DNA from: Camellia lanceoleosa
Lineage: Eukaryota; Streptophyta; Magnoliopsida; Ericales; Theaceae
Length of the DNA: 64,000 nucleotides
Direction of reading: 5' to 3'
Assembly: GCA_025200525.1 (NCBI GenBank)
Contig: CM045761.1
Span: forward strand, 42,788,190-42,852,189
The notes under the pieces: generated by a model
What the model saw: the letters and a program-made list of their open reading frames with translations, nothing else
Database searches by the model: none
Told to the model about the DNA's origin: nothing
Program-made: the position numbers and the translations under genes
Shown here: piece by piece, positions 10,346-22,440 of the stretch
How the letters are laid out: the number at the start of each line of letters is the position of its first letter
Position numbering within the stretch: position 1 is the stretch's first letter

Positions 10346-11650
10346 TCAAGGATGGTTTCTTCAACTTGTCCATGTTGATTCGCTGGGAGAACTCAAGGCC
10401 ATCTAAATCCATTAGAACAACAGCTCCACCCGACCAGATACACTTGATGATGTAAGGGCCAGTCCAATTGTGTCTGAACTTGCCCATAGGGTTGTGGATG
10501 TGAGCTCGCTTGTCTTTGAGCACTAGATCCCCCTCTTTTAAATTCCTGGACTTAACTTTCTTGTTGAAAGCCCTGACACTTCTTCATTGATAACCCTGGA
10601 CATGATACAGTGCTTTCAGCCTTTTTTCATCAAAGAGCATGAGTTCTTCGAACTTGCTTTGCTGCCAATCTGCCTCAGCTATCTAGCACTCAGCCAATAC
10701 CCGTAATGACGGAACCTCAACTTCGATAGGCAGAACAGCCTCCATCCCATAAACCAAGGAGTACAGAGTTGCCCCAGTAGAAGTTTGAATTGAAGTCCAG
10801 TAGCCCCAAAGAGCAAATGGCAGCTTATCTGGCCAGTCCCTATAGGTTTCCACCATCTTCTACAGAATGTGCTTGATGTTCTTGTTGGCAGCCTCAACAG
10901 CTCCGTTGGTTTGCGGCCGATATGTAGATGACTTATGAAAAGCCACGTTGTATTTCTCCAATAAGTCGATCACCTCCTTTTTGAAGTAGGAACCATTATC
11001 CGAAATAATCTTATTTGGGACCCCGTAGCGACAGATAATGTTGTTCCTGATGAACTTACCAACGTGCGACGCCTTCAACACAGCGTAAGATTGGGCCTTA
11101 ACCCACTTCGTGAAGTAGTCTATCACTACCAAAATGTACTCATGCCCGTTGGACCCCTTTGGAGTGACAACCCCAATTACATCAATCCCCCAGACTGAAA
11201 AATGGCCACGACAAAGTCGTATTGTACAGCTTCGACGGTGGAATGTTCATGTGGTTTGCATGGATCTGGCATTTGTGGCATCGCCGAACAAAGCCAATAC
11301 AATCCTCCTCCATGGTTGACCAATAATAACCCTGACTAAGGATCTTCCAGGCTAGCATCACCCTGCTCATGTGCGCTCCGCACTCTCCTCCATGGATGGC
11401 CTCCATCAGGCGCTTGGACTCTTCAGCATTAACACACAGTTTGTGCATCCGCTGATGACCTCTCTTGTACAGTTTACCTCCGCAGACGATGAACTGAGCA
11501 GACATTCTTCGTATGGTTGTCTTATCTTTGGCATTTGCCCCTAGTGGATACGCTTCCTTTTCCAAAAAGTTCCAGACGTCGTAATACCAGGGATTTTGAT
11601 CTTGTACCTCATCTATGGCAGCAATCAGCTCGTAGGCCAGCACAAATTTC
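10308..11650 (-). pseudogene. Integrase region of the Ogre-type pol (decayed)
   Basis: In minus orientation the region opens with the HHCC zinc-binding domain (IHGGECGAH, later CHKC) at about 11,440-11,265. The catalytic core follows at about 11,190-10,860, with VIDYFTKW, SDNGSYF and a glutamate in GAVEAANKNIK. Towards the C-terminus comes the GPY/F-type motif NWTGPYIIKC near 10,460. Integrase inserts the cDNA into the host chromosome. Stops are seen at about 11,645, 10,860 and 10,682, with another near 10,590, and there is a frameshift near 11,185, so no intact integrase is encoded. No chromodomain follows the GPY/F motif before the frame ends at 10,308, which fits the Tat lineage. Confidence 0.88.
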
Positions 11651-13418
11651 TATTCAATGATGATCGAACGCATCCGGACTCCGAAAGGGATGTCTATCAT
11701 AGAAGATAGAGTTGCTAATAAATCGGCGAACCTGTTGTTCTCTCTTAACAGATGAGCGAAGTTCAGTTTTTCAAATCGAGGAATCAGAGTGTCCAAGGTC
11801 TGGTAATAGATTCTCATCTTTTTTTCTTTAACTTTCCAATCTCCTTTAGCTTGAGATACAACAAGGTTCGAGTCCCCGATGACATTCAACCGTTTTACCC
11901 CTAGTTATAGGGCGGCTTCCAATCCAGCAATACATGCCTCATATTCTGCCTCATTGTTCGACACTTTGAACAGGAGTTTGAATACTAAGGGTATGCAGGA
12001 ATTGTCGGGTGCTATCAGCAACACCCCTATCCCATACCCGTATTGGTTTGACGCCCCGTCAAAGTACATCATCCAAGTCTCTTCTTCGATATGCAGAATG
12101 GCCTCATCTGGGAACAGATATTCTACTGCTTCATCCCTTTCAACTGGGTGGTCGGCTAGGAACTCCGCTACCGCTCTCCCTTTCACTGACTTGTATGTCA
12201 TGTATTTCAGATCAAATTCGAAAAGCAGAAGCAACCAACGAGCTATCCTACCTGTAAGTGCCGGTTTCTCGAAGAGATATTTGATGGATCTAATCTCGAA
12301 ACCAGTATTACAGAGTGAGCTAACAGGTATTGCCTCAACTTCCTGGTAGCCCATACCAAGGCCAGACAAGCCTTCTCCAGCGGAGTGTAGCGGGTCTCGT
12401 AATCCAGCATTTTCTTACTTAGGTAGTAGATAGCCTTCTCCACTTTGTCCTCAGACTCTTGTGCAAGTATGCAGCCCATTGTCGTTTCGGTCACTGATAG
12501 GTATAGAATCAACGGTTTTCCTAGCTCAGGCGGTGACAACATAGGTGGGTTCTGTAGATATTGCTTGATTTGCTCGAAAGCAACTTGGCATCGGTCGTCC
12601 CATTGGAACTTCTTTCCTTTCTTCAGGAGACCAAACAGTGGTTCACAAGTCAAGGTTAATTTTGCAATAAACCGTCTTATGAATTGTACTTTACCCAAAA
12701 AGCCTTGCACCTCCTTTTTAGTCCTCGGTGATGGCATTTCTAAGATGACCTTGATTTTGGAAGGATCGACCTTGACCTTGATTTTGGAAGGATCGACCTT
12801 GATACCCCTCTGTGTGATCAAGAACCCCAGTATTTCCCCTGCTGTAACACCAAATGTACATTTATGAGGATTCAGCCGCAACCAATACTTTCTGATCCGT
12901 TGGAAGAATTTCTGCAAGGTGGTGTAGTGGCCCTCTCTTTCCTTAGACTTGACAATCATGTCGTCTACGTACACCTCAACCTCTTTATGGATCATATCGT
13001 GCAAAATCGTGGTTGCAGCCCGTTGATATGTAGCTCCAACATTCTTCAGCCCAAACAGCATCACCCTATAACAATAGGTTCCCCACGGGGTGGTGAAAGC
13101 AGTCTTCTCCCTGTCTTCGGGTGCCATCAAAATCTGATTATAGCCTGAAAACCCATCCATGAACGAGAGCAGCGCATGCCCAGCAGTGAAGTCCACTAAT
13201 TCGTCGATATACGGCAGAGGAAAGACGTTCTTCGGACTGGCTTTGTTTAAATCCCTAAAGTCTACACATACCCGAATTCTGCCGTCTTTCTTTGGCACCG
13301 GAACTATATTGGCCAACCAAGTAGGGTATTCAGATACCAACAGGAACCCTGCGTCAATCTGCTTGGTGACCTCTTCTTTGATTTTCAGAGCCCAGTCCGA
13401 ACGGATCCTTCGGAGCTT
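11650..13418 (-). pseudogene. Reverse transcriptase, RNase H and second (archaeal-type) RNase H region
   Basis: RT begins just after a TAG near 13,419 and runs to about 12,560. It includes VPKKDGRIRVCVDFRDLN and the catalytic YVDD box (12,960-12,971). A 27-bp tandem duplication (12,751-12,804) inserts nine residues after the palm. RNase H follows with the segment ending QYLLAHSVILVSR, then a frameshift near 12,290. A second RNase H starts YFDGASNQYGYGIGV (about 12,075) and includes NNEAEYEACIAGLEAA, then a TAA, then VIGDSNLVVSQ. Dual RNase H is a hallmark of the Tat lineage. RT and RNase H would copy element RNA into DNA, but the stops and the frameshift make this copy inactive. Confidence 0.92.
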
Positions 13419-14819
13419 CTACTTAACAGGTTGGGCCTCTGGGTCAAGAGGGATCCAGTGCTGTACAATCTCAGGATTGATTCCACGCATGTCTTCGTAG
13501 GACCACCGAAAAACATCTTTGAAATCTTTTAATAAAGCGACTAAGTGCTCGCGCTCCTCCGAAGACAAACGTGGACTGGATCTGGACCAGCCACGGGTCC
13601 TTCTTAGTACCAACATTAATTGTGGTGATTTCATCAACCAAAGGTTTTACAAACCTCTCATACTCTTGATCAATCAAACGTTGTAAAACCGGAGGAATTT
13701 CTTCCTCGTCGTTTTCATCAAAATTTTGAAAGTCCTGATTAATGCAATAAATTAAAGGCACAGAAAAGTACTCGGAAGCCACAGTCGTACCATTCTCATT
13801 AATAACATCCAGTCCGCCTGATTTCTCTATTACAACACACTCAAAGGAAAAAGAAAAAGACGATCTGGACAAGACAGTGGCATCCAGGTTATCACCCCCA
13901 AGAATACTGGACTCAGACTCAGAAGAGCTGGAATCTGATTCTGACTCCACAAACTCAGTGGAATCAGATTCCAATTCACTACCTGACCCGGAACTGCTCG
14001 ATAAAAAGCCCTCATCGTATTGCCAAACGAGAGAGGGTGCGATGGATGCATCAAGAAGCCTGAAGATGGGCCCACAACCGCTTCATCCCCGATCATGGAA
14101 ATTGAGAAGTTATCTCCCAAGCACTCCGGTACAATCTGAGGATCTGAGAGGAGACAAGCCAGCGCTACCCCTATCTCAATTTATGTGCCCTCGGAATCCT
14201 CCTCCTTGCACTGCTTAGCCTCAGTTGGTGGGTCTGTCTGCTCTTTGGCAACTTCATCCCCAGACAACTGAAGATCAGAAAAGATTTCGAAGTCGAGCAA
14301 ACGCCGTTTCTCTACATTCAACTAGTGCTCTGGGAAGCCGTAAAACGGGAAGTCTTCCTCATTCCGGACAAAGCGTTCGTTCAGGGTTCCCCAGATAGGT
14401 CGGTGTACCAACTCATAATGATTTTCGGCTTGCTTTGCCTTGGCTCTTCCGGTCATTTCTCTTCCTTTTCTCGCCCAATCCTCTTTGGTAGACAGATAAC
14501 CTAATCCAAAGGTATATGGGTTATGCGGCACTTCGGCCGATGCTGCAATGCCCTTCCGGCCACTTCACCCTAATCCCATCCCGGGCATGTGCTGAAGCTT
14601 GTTCATAAGGTAGACAGACTATGCACTGGCGTATAGCCCCTCATCAACAGCTAGCATATCCTGTACAACCCGGGCTTCAGCTAGGGTGAATCCTGACAAA
14701 AATACATCTTTTACGCCATGCTCAATCTCCAGAACTGGTGTAGAAACCTCTGGCGGTGGATGTATCGAAGAATTTTCAAAAACGATTGCCACCCCCTTCC
14801 CGTGGGGGTACTTCAGCAT
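13419..14819 (-). pseudogene. Protease-RT linker region of the polyprotein (decayed)
   Basis: Several same-sense segments separated by single stops can be followed: LSGFTLAEARVVQDML near 14,700, the Tat-typical LGYLSTKEDWARKGRE near 14,500, and 13,637-13,419 ending AQPVK before the RT. The middle part is acidic and serine-rich (about 13,860-13,980). I see no catalytic motif in it. A long spacer between protease and RT is usual in Tat/Ogre elements. Stops are mostly TAG. Confidence 0.65.
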
Positions 14820-15275
14820 TTAGTGTAAGGTTGAAAAGATTTCTTTTACCTGGTGCAGCCACGACCGCCCAATGAGTAGATTGAAGGTTGCGGGAACATC
14901 CAAGACATGAAACTTAATGTCCTGTTGCCCTGGGCCAACCTGAGTCTTAATCCATATGGTCCCTATCACCTCTCGGCTGGTATTATCATAGGCCCGTATC
15001 ACCTAGGCCGTAGGCACAAAATCTGCAGGCTTCAACCCAATAGCATACGCCGTTCTTGACGGACATACATTGATTGCGGACTCCGTGTCGACCAGGACCA
15101 CCGGTATCCATTTCTCTCTACACTCCACAGTGATATAGAGTGGTTTGGTATGATCTGAGCCCTTGGGCGGTAGTTCTTTGTTGGTGAAGGTCAAGGTCGG
15201 GGAAGCTCTTCCCTGGAAAACCAACCCTACCAACTGCTCGGGTGTAGTATCAATTGAAAGTTTCGCCTTGTCCAT
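14820..15275 (-). pseudogene. Retropepsin-like protease region (decayed)
   Basis: The frame 15,275-15,003 holds the aspartic protease motif VVLVDTESAINVCP. The expected Asp-Thr/Ser-Gly triad reads Asp-Thr-Glu, so the glycine is lost although the catalytic aspartate remains. After a TAG, 15,002-14,820 carries the second hallmark, FNLLIGRSWLHQ, the usual LLGRPW-like flap-distal motif. The protease would cleave the Gag-Pol polyprotein. The missing glycine and the stops make it inactive. Confidence 0.8.
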
Positions 15276-16466
15276 GGAAAAAAGGACCGCTTATCTGTGA
15301 ACCCTCAAGACCATAAGCAGTCCCCAGATGGAGATGTCTGCTTGGATTTTCTTAAGCTGCTTCAGAACAGCCTCCTCCTCTAACAGTTTTTCCTTCTGCC
15401 TCTCTGTTTCTTTGTCTTTCCCGGACGCCTCCGACTGGTCCAAGTGTGGGGGCTTGAAATACCGCCCACTCTTGGTCATATGGTCAACCTCCTTAACATA
15501 CCAGGTGTCATCTGGTTGGTTCTACCCCTAATCTTCGTCAGTGTGGGCAAGACGTAAGTCGTCGTCGTCGTCGTTTTCCCACCACATGCCATCGGCAACC
15601 GACAGACAACTGTCCGGCTCCATTGTCACTGTTTCTGTGCTCACAGCACATTTTATCCCCGCAGGGGCTTTGGCCTTCCTAGCCCTCTTAAGATCCTCGA
15701 TCTTTTCTTGCTCAAGCCGCTTCAATGCAGCCTCCTGTTTAGTATCTACTGTACTCAAACTGCCCGGATCCCAAACAAAATTCTTAGCACCGGTGCTCTC
15801 CGGCGATTTCTCCTGATTCTTGGCCATTCCGGCCACTATTGATATTCCCGTTTCTGACGGTCCCTGTTATGACTGAGGTGCCTCAACAACATCTGGCTCG
15901 TCGCTGAGCCACCAAATATTCTCTACTGATCCATTTAAGTTGAACTAGTTGATGTTCACATCCCCTGAGTCCTGCTCATTGAAGAATTATAGATTGGCAA
16001 TATTCTTTTCCAGCTCTGCTAGGTCATCTAATCCCTGACTTGGTCCATCTTCCCGGACCACACTGATTTCTGCCCCAGCTGGCAACTCTACCCTCGGCTT
16101 AACCTGATCTGTTGATGTGATATAACCACTCAGGTTGTATGCAAAGCTCCCAGACCCCTCAGGCTCTGAATCAACATTCTCATCTATCTCCAAAGTCATC
16201 CCAATTCTGTGTTCGACAGTCACCACCACTGGTTCGGGTTGGGTTTGGGAGATGCTCAATATGTACAAGTCCGTGCTATCCAGGATGAACACCTCAGGCT
16301 TGGCTAGGTGGAATGGTATGACATATATGCTTGGGTTATATGGAATGGCCGTGGTTTGGATCAGGTTAATGTATTTGGGTGGTGGAGCTTGGTTATGTGG
16401 TGGGAATGGGTTGGTGGTGACATTTGGTTTTGCTGGAGGTACAATTACATTGTTGTCGATAAGATC
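15276..16466 (-). pseudogene. Gag-protease linker (decayed polyprotein segment)
   Basis: This is same-sense coding remnant between the Gag zinc-knuckle-like end and the protease, broken by at least seven stops. Pieces include a lysine/glutamate-rich coiled-coil-like segment (15,479-15,291, ETERQKEKLLEEEAVLKQL) and a segment with SKSGRYF-like TKSGRYFKPPHL that commonly precedes the protease in these elements. No enzyme motif is seen. Confidence 0.6.
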
Positions 16467-17960
16467 CTAGATGTCATGACGTAGTCTGTAGTAGGAGTCG
16501 GTGTCATGACCGTGTTGTTGGTGAAAGGCACAATATTTGGCCGGGTTATGGCTTGGTGGGAGGTTATTTAGTAGTGGGTGCGGTTCCAGAGGCTTCAAAT
16601 GCCCCTTTCTAATTAGAACCCCAAGGGCTTTGGACAAAGGCATATACAACGGGGTAAAAGTCCTTTGGCCCCGGGGTGGGTATTTGGCTATTTGTGAGCT
16701 GGTTCCGGACGCACTGGTGAAAGGTGTAGCTGTAGGTGTTTTTGAAGTGGTGGTGGTAACCATGCCTACATTAGAAGTTCTGGTAGCTGTAGCATTACTC
16801 GTGCTTGCATTCAAACTGCGTGTAAATGCCCTCTTGGGTTGTTCCCTGTCTTGGTCGATCAGACCCTCCTTCATAGCGTCCTCAATTTGTACCACAATCT
16901 TGTGTAAGTCCGCAAAGGTGGGGAGGGGTAAGACAATCATTTTCTGCATCAGCTTGGGTTGGAGGTTGCGCACAACCATCCTTATCTGATCCTTCTCCAA
17001 TGGCCGAGTTGTCATCATGGAGGCCTTGGCCCTCCATAGAGTGATAAAGTCAGAAAAGCCTTCTTTCGGCTCTTGCCTGGTTGCTTCAAGATCACGGGTC
17101 GTAACCTCAATCTGGGTTTTGTATGAGTATTGTGCGACGATGGCCTCGGCCATCTCCTCTCAGCTCCTTTTCACTGAGTCCTCCAGCTTGGCGTACCAAA
17201 TGGCCACAATACCCGACAGGGTCCGGCCGAAGAGCGATAGTTTCTGGAGTCTCGTCAAGCCTATCGGGCGTAAAATATCCGAGAACAGCCTCAGATGAAC
17301 CATAGGGTCGCCCGAGCTGTCAAAACGGTCTACGTGGGGCATCTTGAATCTGTTCGGCAATGTTACCGCTGAATCAATGTAACCATCCTCTATGTCTGGA
17401 ATGGAATTGACCCCCATGGGCCCGTTTAAACAGCTTTTCAAGCTTACTCATCTTCAGAGCGGTTGGGTCCATCTCAGATTCAAACGGTGTATCTGTTGAG
17501 AAGGCTGGTGTCTTTGAAATCTGCGATAGAACTGGTGGCGGAACTGGTCCTGTTGGGGCGTCCGTATCTTCCTGGACGTTTGCAGTATCCTCGGGTGTCG
17601 GAACCCTTGGTGGGGGTTGGGGTGGGGGTGGATGCGAAGCAAATGCTCCGATTTGTTGTGGTTGCTGCTATTGCTGAAGTATGGCAATCAACTCTGTCTG
17701 CTGAGCTACAACCTCTGCCTGGCGGGCAGCGTCCCGCTGCATGGCCTGCATGGTCTCTTGGAGCTGACGCATCATGTCCTCCATTTCGACTGTAAAGTGT
17801 GGATCTGACTGAACCGGTGTATGTTCCCTCTCTGTGGGAGAAACAAAAATCTAATCCTTACTGTGCACAGGTGGAGTAGACAAAGATCTCTGAATTGGTA
17901 ACCGTTGTACTGGTGATCTGTGCCTGAATGACCTTTGTCTCGTAACCAGGGGTAATGACA
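16467..17960 (-). pseudogene. Gag (capsid) region of the Ogre-type element (decayed)
   Basis: The first clear ATG on the minus strand is at 17,784. It starts a methionine/glutamine-rich helix (MEDMMRQLQETMQAMQRDAA) characteristic of this group's Gag. Open sequence also extends upstream to about 17,960 with one stop. The capsid core follows in 17,441-17,160 (VHLRLFSDILR, WYAKLEDSVK) and 17,153-16,467 (GFSDFITLWRAKAS). The region ends with the zinc-binding YCAFHQQHGHDTDSYYRLRHDI. A TGA at 17,160-17,162 interrupts the frame where a tryptophan would be expected, and a TAG at 16,467 ends it. Gag would package the element RNA in cytoplasmic particles. Confidence 0.88.
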
Positions 17961-18702
17961 TAAACACTGGTTGTCTGTCAACTAGATCCTCAGATCGGAA
18001 AGCTTTCTACCTCTAGTCCAAAGTGCTCGGGGGGTATCTGCCTTTTCAGAAGTAATGATGCAATACTACCTTGCAAAAAGATAAATAAAGCAAAATAAGG
18101 AAACAACAAGTAAAAAAACGGACAGCATTTCGGCTTAAATAAACACAACACACAGTTGATATTATAAGTTGAACACACTATTCTCAACATTGATCACTGC
18201 CTCAAATCTGATACCCCAAATACTGATGTCCTCAGACTGATACCCAGACTTGCAAACTGATACACACAACCTGTAAAGACACACTCTTATAGCACAAATC
18301 AAGCAAGTAAGAGCCAAAACACCCCTATGTTGGGGTAGGGTTTCCCTGTCCAATTTCGTCAGGAACTAGGGTTTTACTACGTACATTACGGTTTCAAACA
18401 ATCTGCATTCGGGTAAGCAACCTGTCCTAGTTTGGAATGGTCACTATGGCTTCTGATATGCAACTAGGTCGAATGGTCAAAAAGAGTGTCTCAGTAAAAA
18501 TCAAGGTTTGTGTTCCCATCGTGGCAGAACCCGTAACCGGTTAGCCTTATGGCACGCTTTTTCAAGCAAGCCTCCGGCAGACCATTCAGGAATAGTAGAC
18601 GATAAACACGGTGTCCTAGGCGCACCAATGCAAATGCAATGCAAAGAAGCACATAAGTGCAAACAAAACAACATATCATGAGTTTGAGTCAAGTTCTCTA
18701 AA
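17961..18702 (-). other. 5' untranslated leader of the Ogre-type element
   Basis: About 740 bp lie between the primer binding site and the Gag coding region. Short open frames here carry no recognisable domain. In LTR retrotransposons this region normally holds packaging signals. I can point to no specific motif. Confidence 0.6.
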
Positions 18703-18720
18703 TCCTCACCAGAGTCGCCA
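18703..18720 (-). other. tRNA primer binding site
   Basis: Five bases inside the 5' LTR end, the minus strand reads TGGCGACTCTGGTGAGGA. It starts with TGG, complementary to a tRNA CCA end. Related Ogre elements use tRNA-Arg; I infer the same here without a tRNA sequence to compare. Confidence 0.75.
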
Positions 18721-19249
18721 GAAACTGTAGACCGCCCGAACTCCACTCCGCGCGCAAAGGCGCGAATTGTAGTTCTAGCTACTACAGTTCGGACTCCTAT
18801 CACAGTTCTGTATCTAGTCTCACAAAGTGTAATGTAAGACTGATAAATCACCAAAGAGTCCAAATCTGGCAAATCGTTTTGGAAAATCGATTTTAAATAA
18901 GAAGTGCCAAACATGGACTGCTTTGTCAGATTATAGAGTCACCATCTAAATATTTTGTTTTTGGGAAATTTAGGAAACCTTGACTCGTGCCAAAGGCCAC
19001 GTGTCCGTCATCACCAAAGTTGCCTCGGCATGGGAACTTGGGTATGAGGGGGGAAGGTCATGAAATAAGCACCCCCGCTCGCCCAATCAAAGGATCGGCC
19101 TCTACTAATCATGATATGTTGTTTTGAAAACACATGTGTTCTTATTCCAGTTATTAGCTTAACTTACTATGTGATGCGCACAACATACAAGTATAGACTA
19201 AATCACTCAATTTGGAACAAAACATCTCATGTTTGTTTTGGAAAATGAT

Positions 19250-19345
19250 TTGAAATTGCTACTCGTAAGTAGGCTAAAGCGCGGATTTGCCACCCTCAAG
19301 TGGGCTTAAAACATGATGATTTGCCACTTCAAGTGGGCTTAAAAC
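19250..19345. repeat. About 30-bp triplicated unit in U5
   Basis: Three adjacent copies built on TTGCCACCCTCAAGTGGGCT followed by TAAAACATGA-like sequence. The solo LTR has the same three-copy array at about 25,150-25,245, so it predates the split of the two LTR subfamilies. Confidence 0.75.
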
Positions 19346-20234
19346 TCACATTCTGATGAATTGTTCCAATTCAAGCAATGAAGCCTTCATCCACAGGCAT
19401 TCATACAATTAATCATTTAAGCAAATAGCCTCATGGCAAGCATGCTAACATGGAAACACTCACACTCATGCAAGGATGCTAAAGCGTAAACACTTACAGT
19501 GTACTCCGAGCCAAAACAGGAAACTAGTTAGAAATATGCATGATCCTAACTATGTCAACAATGCCTAATGCAACACATGCAAAATGAAGCTAAATAGGCT
19601 CGGCTAGTCTAAGATGACATAAGAGTGCAACACTCGATAACATGCTTTGAAACACGTATTCAAGTAAGTATTGAAATTCAATGCAGTTTGAATGATGCAC
19701 CGAGCCCGGTGCACGCAATACGAATAAATGATGCACGCATGCAAAGCATAAGTATGCTAATTGAAACATGCCCTAAAACTAACCATCAAAAGCTAGTAAA
19801 TAAAAGAGAGAAAGACGTGGGGTTGGAAGACATTCACACACATACGCACACTTATTACAACATTTGCCCTCTCGACGAAGGGTCCGAATGAAACGAAAGC
19901 TAACTAGCTACGTTAATTAAGCTAACTATTACAAACCACAACTAATTAACTAACTTAGCTAATTAATTATTACAAACCAAATTGAATTGAATAACCAGCT
20001 AATCTAAGCTAATTAATTAAACTAATTAATTACAACACATGTAATTAACCACAACTAGCTAGTAAAGTGGTAAAATGGCCTTGCGGGCGAAGGAGGCATA
20101 TATGCTCGGTTGCGTCCTCCCGAAAATCCACTACCTTGCCTCATGATGCCTCTGTTTGCACACTTCTATACTCTTGAAAATTATGCCAACTTCCAGAATG
20201 TTTCTGACCCACCTTAAGAACATGCTGAGGGATG

Positions 20235-20325
20235 GTCGGCCAAGAGGGATGGCCATCGGCCACTTCTGATAGCCGATCAGCAGCCTTGGTGGTCGATCGG
20301 CAGATTTGATGGCCGGTCGGCCACT
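20235..20325. repeat. GGCC-palindrome cluster in U5
   Basis: Four to five copies of the GGCCGATCGGCCA-type unit. This is the second cluster within the same LTR; the solo LTR has its equivalent at 26,125-26,232. Confidence 0.75.
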
Positions 20326-22159
20326 GCTTCCTGTAATTTCTCCTTTTGCTGCAACAGAGCACAAACAGAGGCATGACAGTGTATTTGCAAGGAAATGTGT
20401 GTGCAACCACACTCCTTATCATGTCCCAAGCTCAAAGGAGTATAGTGCTCGGCTCTCAAGCCACCAATCGCGCATTTCGATGCATGATGGCCAAAGAGTC
20501 AAGCTTGCACAATGTCAGTGAATACACAAATAACACATAGGACTCGAGAGGCCTCCACCCTGTCATGCACAATCAAGGGGGACGGCGACAAAGAAATGAG
20601 GCGCGTTTCATCACTTCAAGTATAAAACGCCTCTCGTTTCTCATGTTTGGATCAACATCCGATCCAAACACAATACAATGCAACACACATGCTATGCAAA
20701 CAACATGCTAATCTTGACATGTTAAGGTGATATGCATAAGACTCTAACATGTAAACACTCAGGCACAACATACTAGAACATTTAAGCATTAAACACTAGT
20801 GAAGGATACAACACTCGGACCATGCAACACAATGCTCAATGGACTAAACCAACACCAAACAGACCTCATGCATGCCAAAACAATGGCCAAAATGATCTGA
20901 AATGATAGCATGAATGGCAAGAGAATGATGCTCATGCATTGGCTCACAAACAAGACATAAAGGTGCAACTCTCAAGAGCACCTAAAGAGTGAAAAACATG
21001 GAAGTGTGGCAACACTATATGCTCTGAAATGACATGCCAAATGATGCCAAAATATGCAAATACCTCAAGCCAAGCATGCAAGATACCTCAAAACTCAAAG
21101 CTATTCAAGGCTATTGCACTATAAGCATGCATAACAAGCATCATATGACCAAGAAGCCTCCAAACAGAGCTAAAACATGTTAAAACATAAATAAAAACTT
21201 GCTGGAGTGGAGCCAAAACATGCTAGAATAATGGGCCAAAACACCAAGTATACTAAGCTAGTGAGCAAGGTTTACACTACAAGTGTAAGAAGCATGTAAG
21301 CAGTGGCTCTACCAACCAAAATCAGAGTTACATCATGCCAAAATAACACCAAAAACATGCTGAGATAGAACCAAAATAGGCTAGCATGATGGATCAAAGT
21401 ATTGAGCACACAAGGCTAAATGGCAAGATTACACTACAAGTGTAAAAAGCATGCATGAGGTGACTCAACCAAGCCAAAACAGAGTTATACCATGTTGAAA
21501 GAAGGCCAAGAATAGGCTGAGAATAAGCCAACACACGCTAGAAACACATGCTCAATAATTGGGCCAACAAAGCAAGCAAACAAGACAAGAGGAGAGGGGA
21601 CCACCCCCTTTCATTTTGGACCTCAAAATTACATTTCTACCACTGAAAATCCACTGGATTTCAGTGGTTAAAAGACCAAATAAAGATTGCCTCAAAAGCC
21701 TTAAAAGATGGTACCAAGCTCAAGCCAATAAGGCACACAAGAGAGTAGAACACCCTCAACACCAAAGAGGCCTCAAATAACCATTTTAAGCACTTGAAAA
21801 CAAAGGTTTTTGTAGTTGAAAACTAAGCCAAAAGAAGCATGCAAAGATGGCTAAACACTTAAGCAAAACAAAGCTTAAAGAGGGTAACTACTCACCCTTG
21901 AAGAACAACTTCAAAACCAGCAACTTCTGTGGCAAAAACCAACTTTTAGGCTCCAAACAAGATCCTCAAGCACCTCAGCAACAAAGTGATGGTGCTTTAC
22001 TAGGTGTTGTAGTGCAAAAGTGAAGAGAAAATACACTTTAAGGCACAAACTAGTACAAATATATATATATAGAGAGAGAGATAGAGAAATATAGAGAGAG
22101 AGGGATATGTTTAGCCCTAATCCAAAATTCTCAACCTCTGAAAGGGGAGAGGAGCCTCC

Positions 22160-22232
22160 CCTTGTATAGAATCACAAGTCTCAAGCTTGTTGGACAAGTT
22201 AGAAGCTTAGTGCAATCCCCTTCATACACGTG
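22160..22232 (-). promoter_or_regulatory. 5' LTR promoter with altered TATA box
   Basis: The minus strand reads CTATACAAGG (22,160-22,169), while the 3' LTR and the solo LTR both have CTATATAAGG. The G-box CACGTG is kept at 22,227-22,232. This is the LTR that would drive transcription of the internal region, so the change may weaken it (inference). Confidence 0.6.
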
Positions 22233-22304
22233 TATGGATGATGCATTATGTGCTCACCAGCTGGCACAGTTGGCAATAAAAATATCTGCAAAAGCAAACA
22301 AAAA

Positions 22305-22440
22305 GGCCTCGGCCAAAAAATATGGCCGACCGCCCATGAAAGAGGCCGACCGGCCATCAATGATGCCGACCGGCCACCACTAATTGCCGATGGAAAGAGG
22401 GCACAACCGATGGGCACGAGGCCTGGCCGATGAGTTGTAG
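22305..22440. repeat. GGCC-palindrome cluster in U3 of the 5' LTR
   Basis: Counterpart of 1,339-1,475, with about six units. Point differences between the two LTR copies change several CG dinucleotides. Confidence 0.75.

Noticed and set aside
12009..13500. Plus-strand frames across the pol region
   Set aside because: They are antisense shadows of the reverse transcriptase and RNase H frames.
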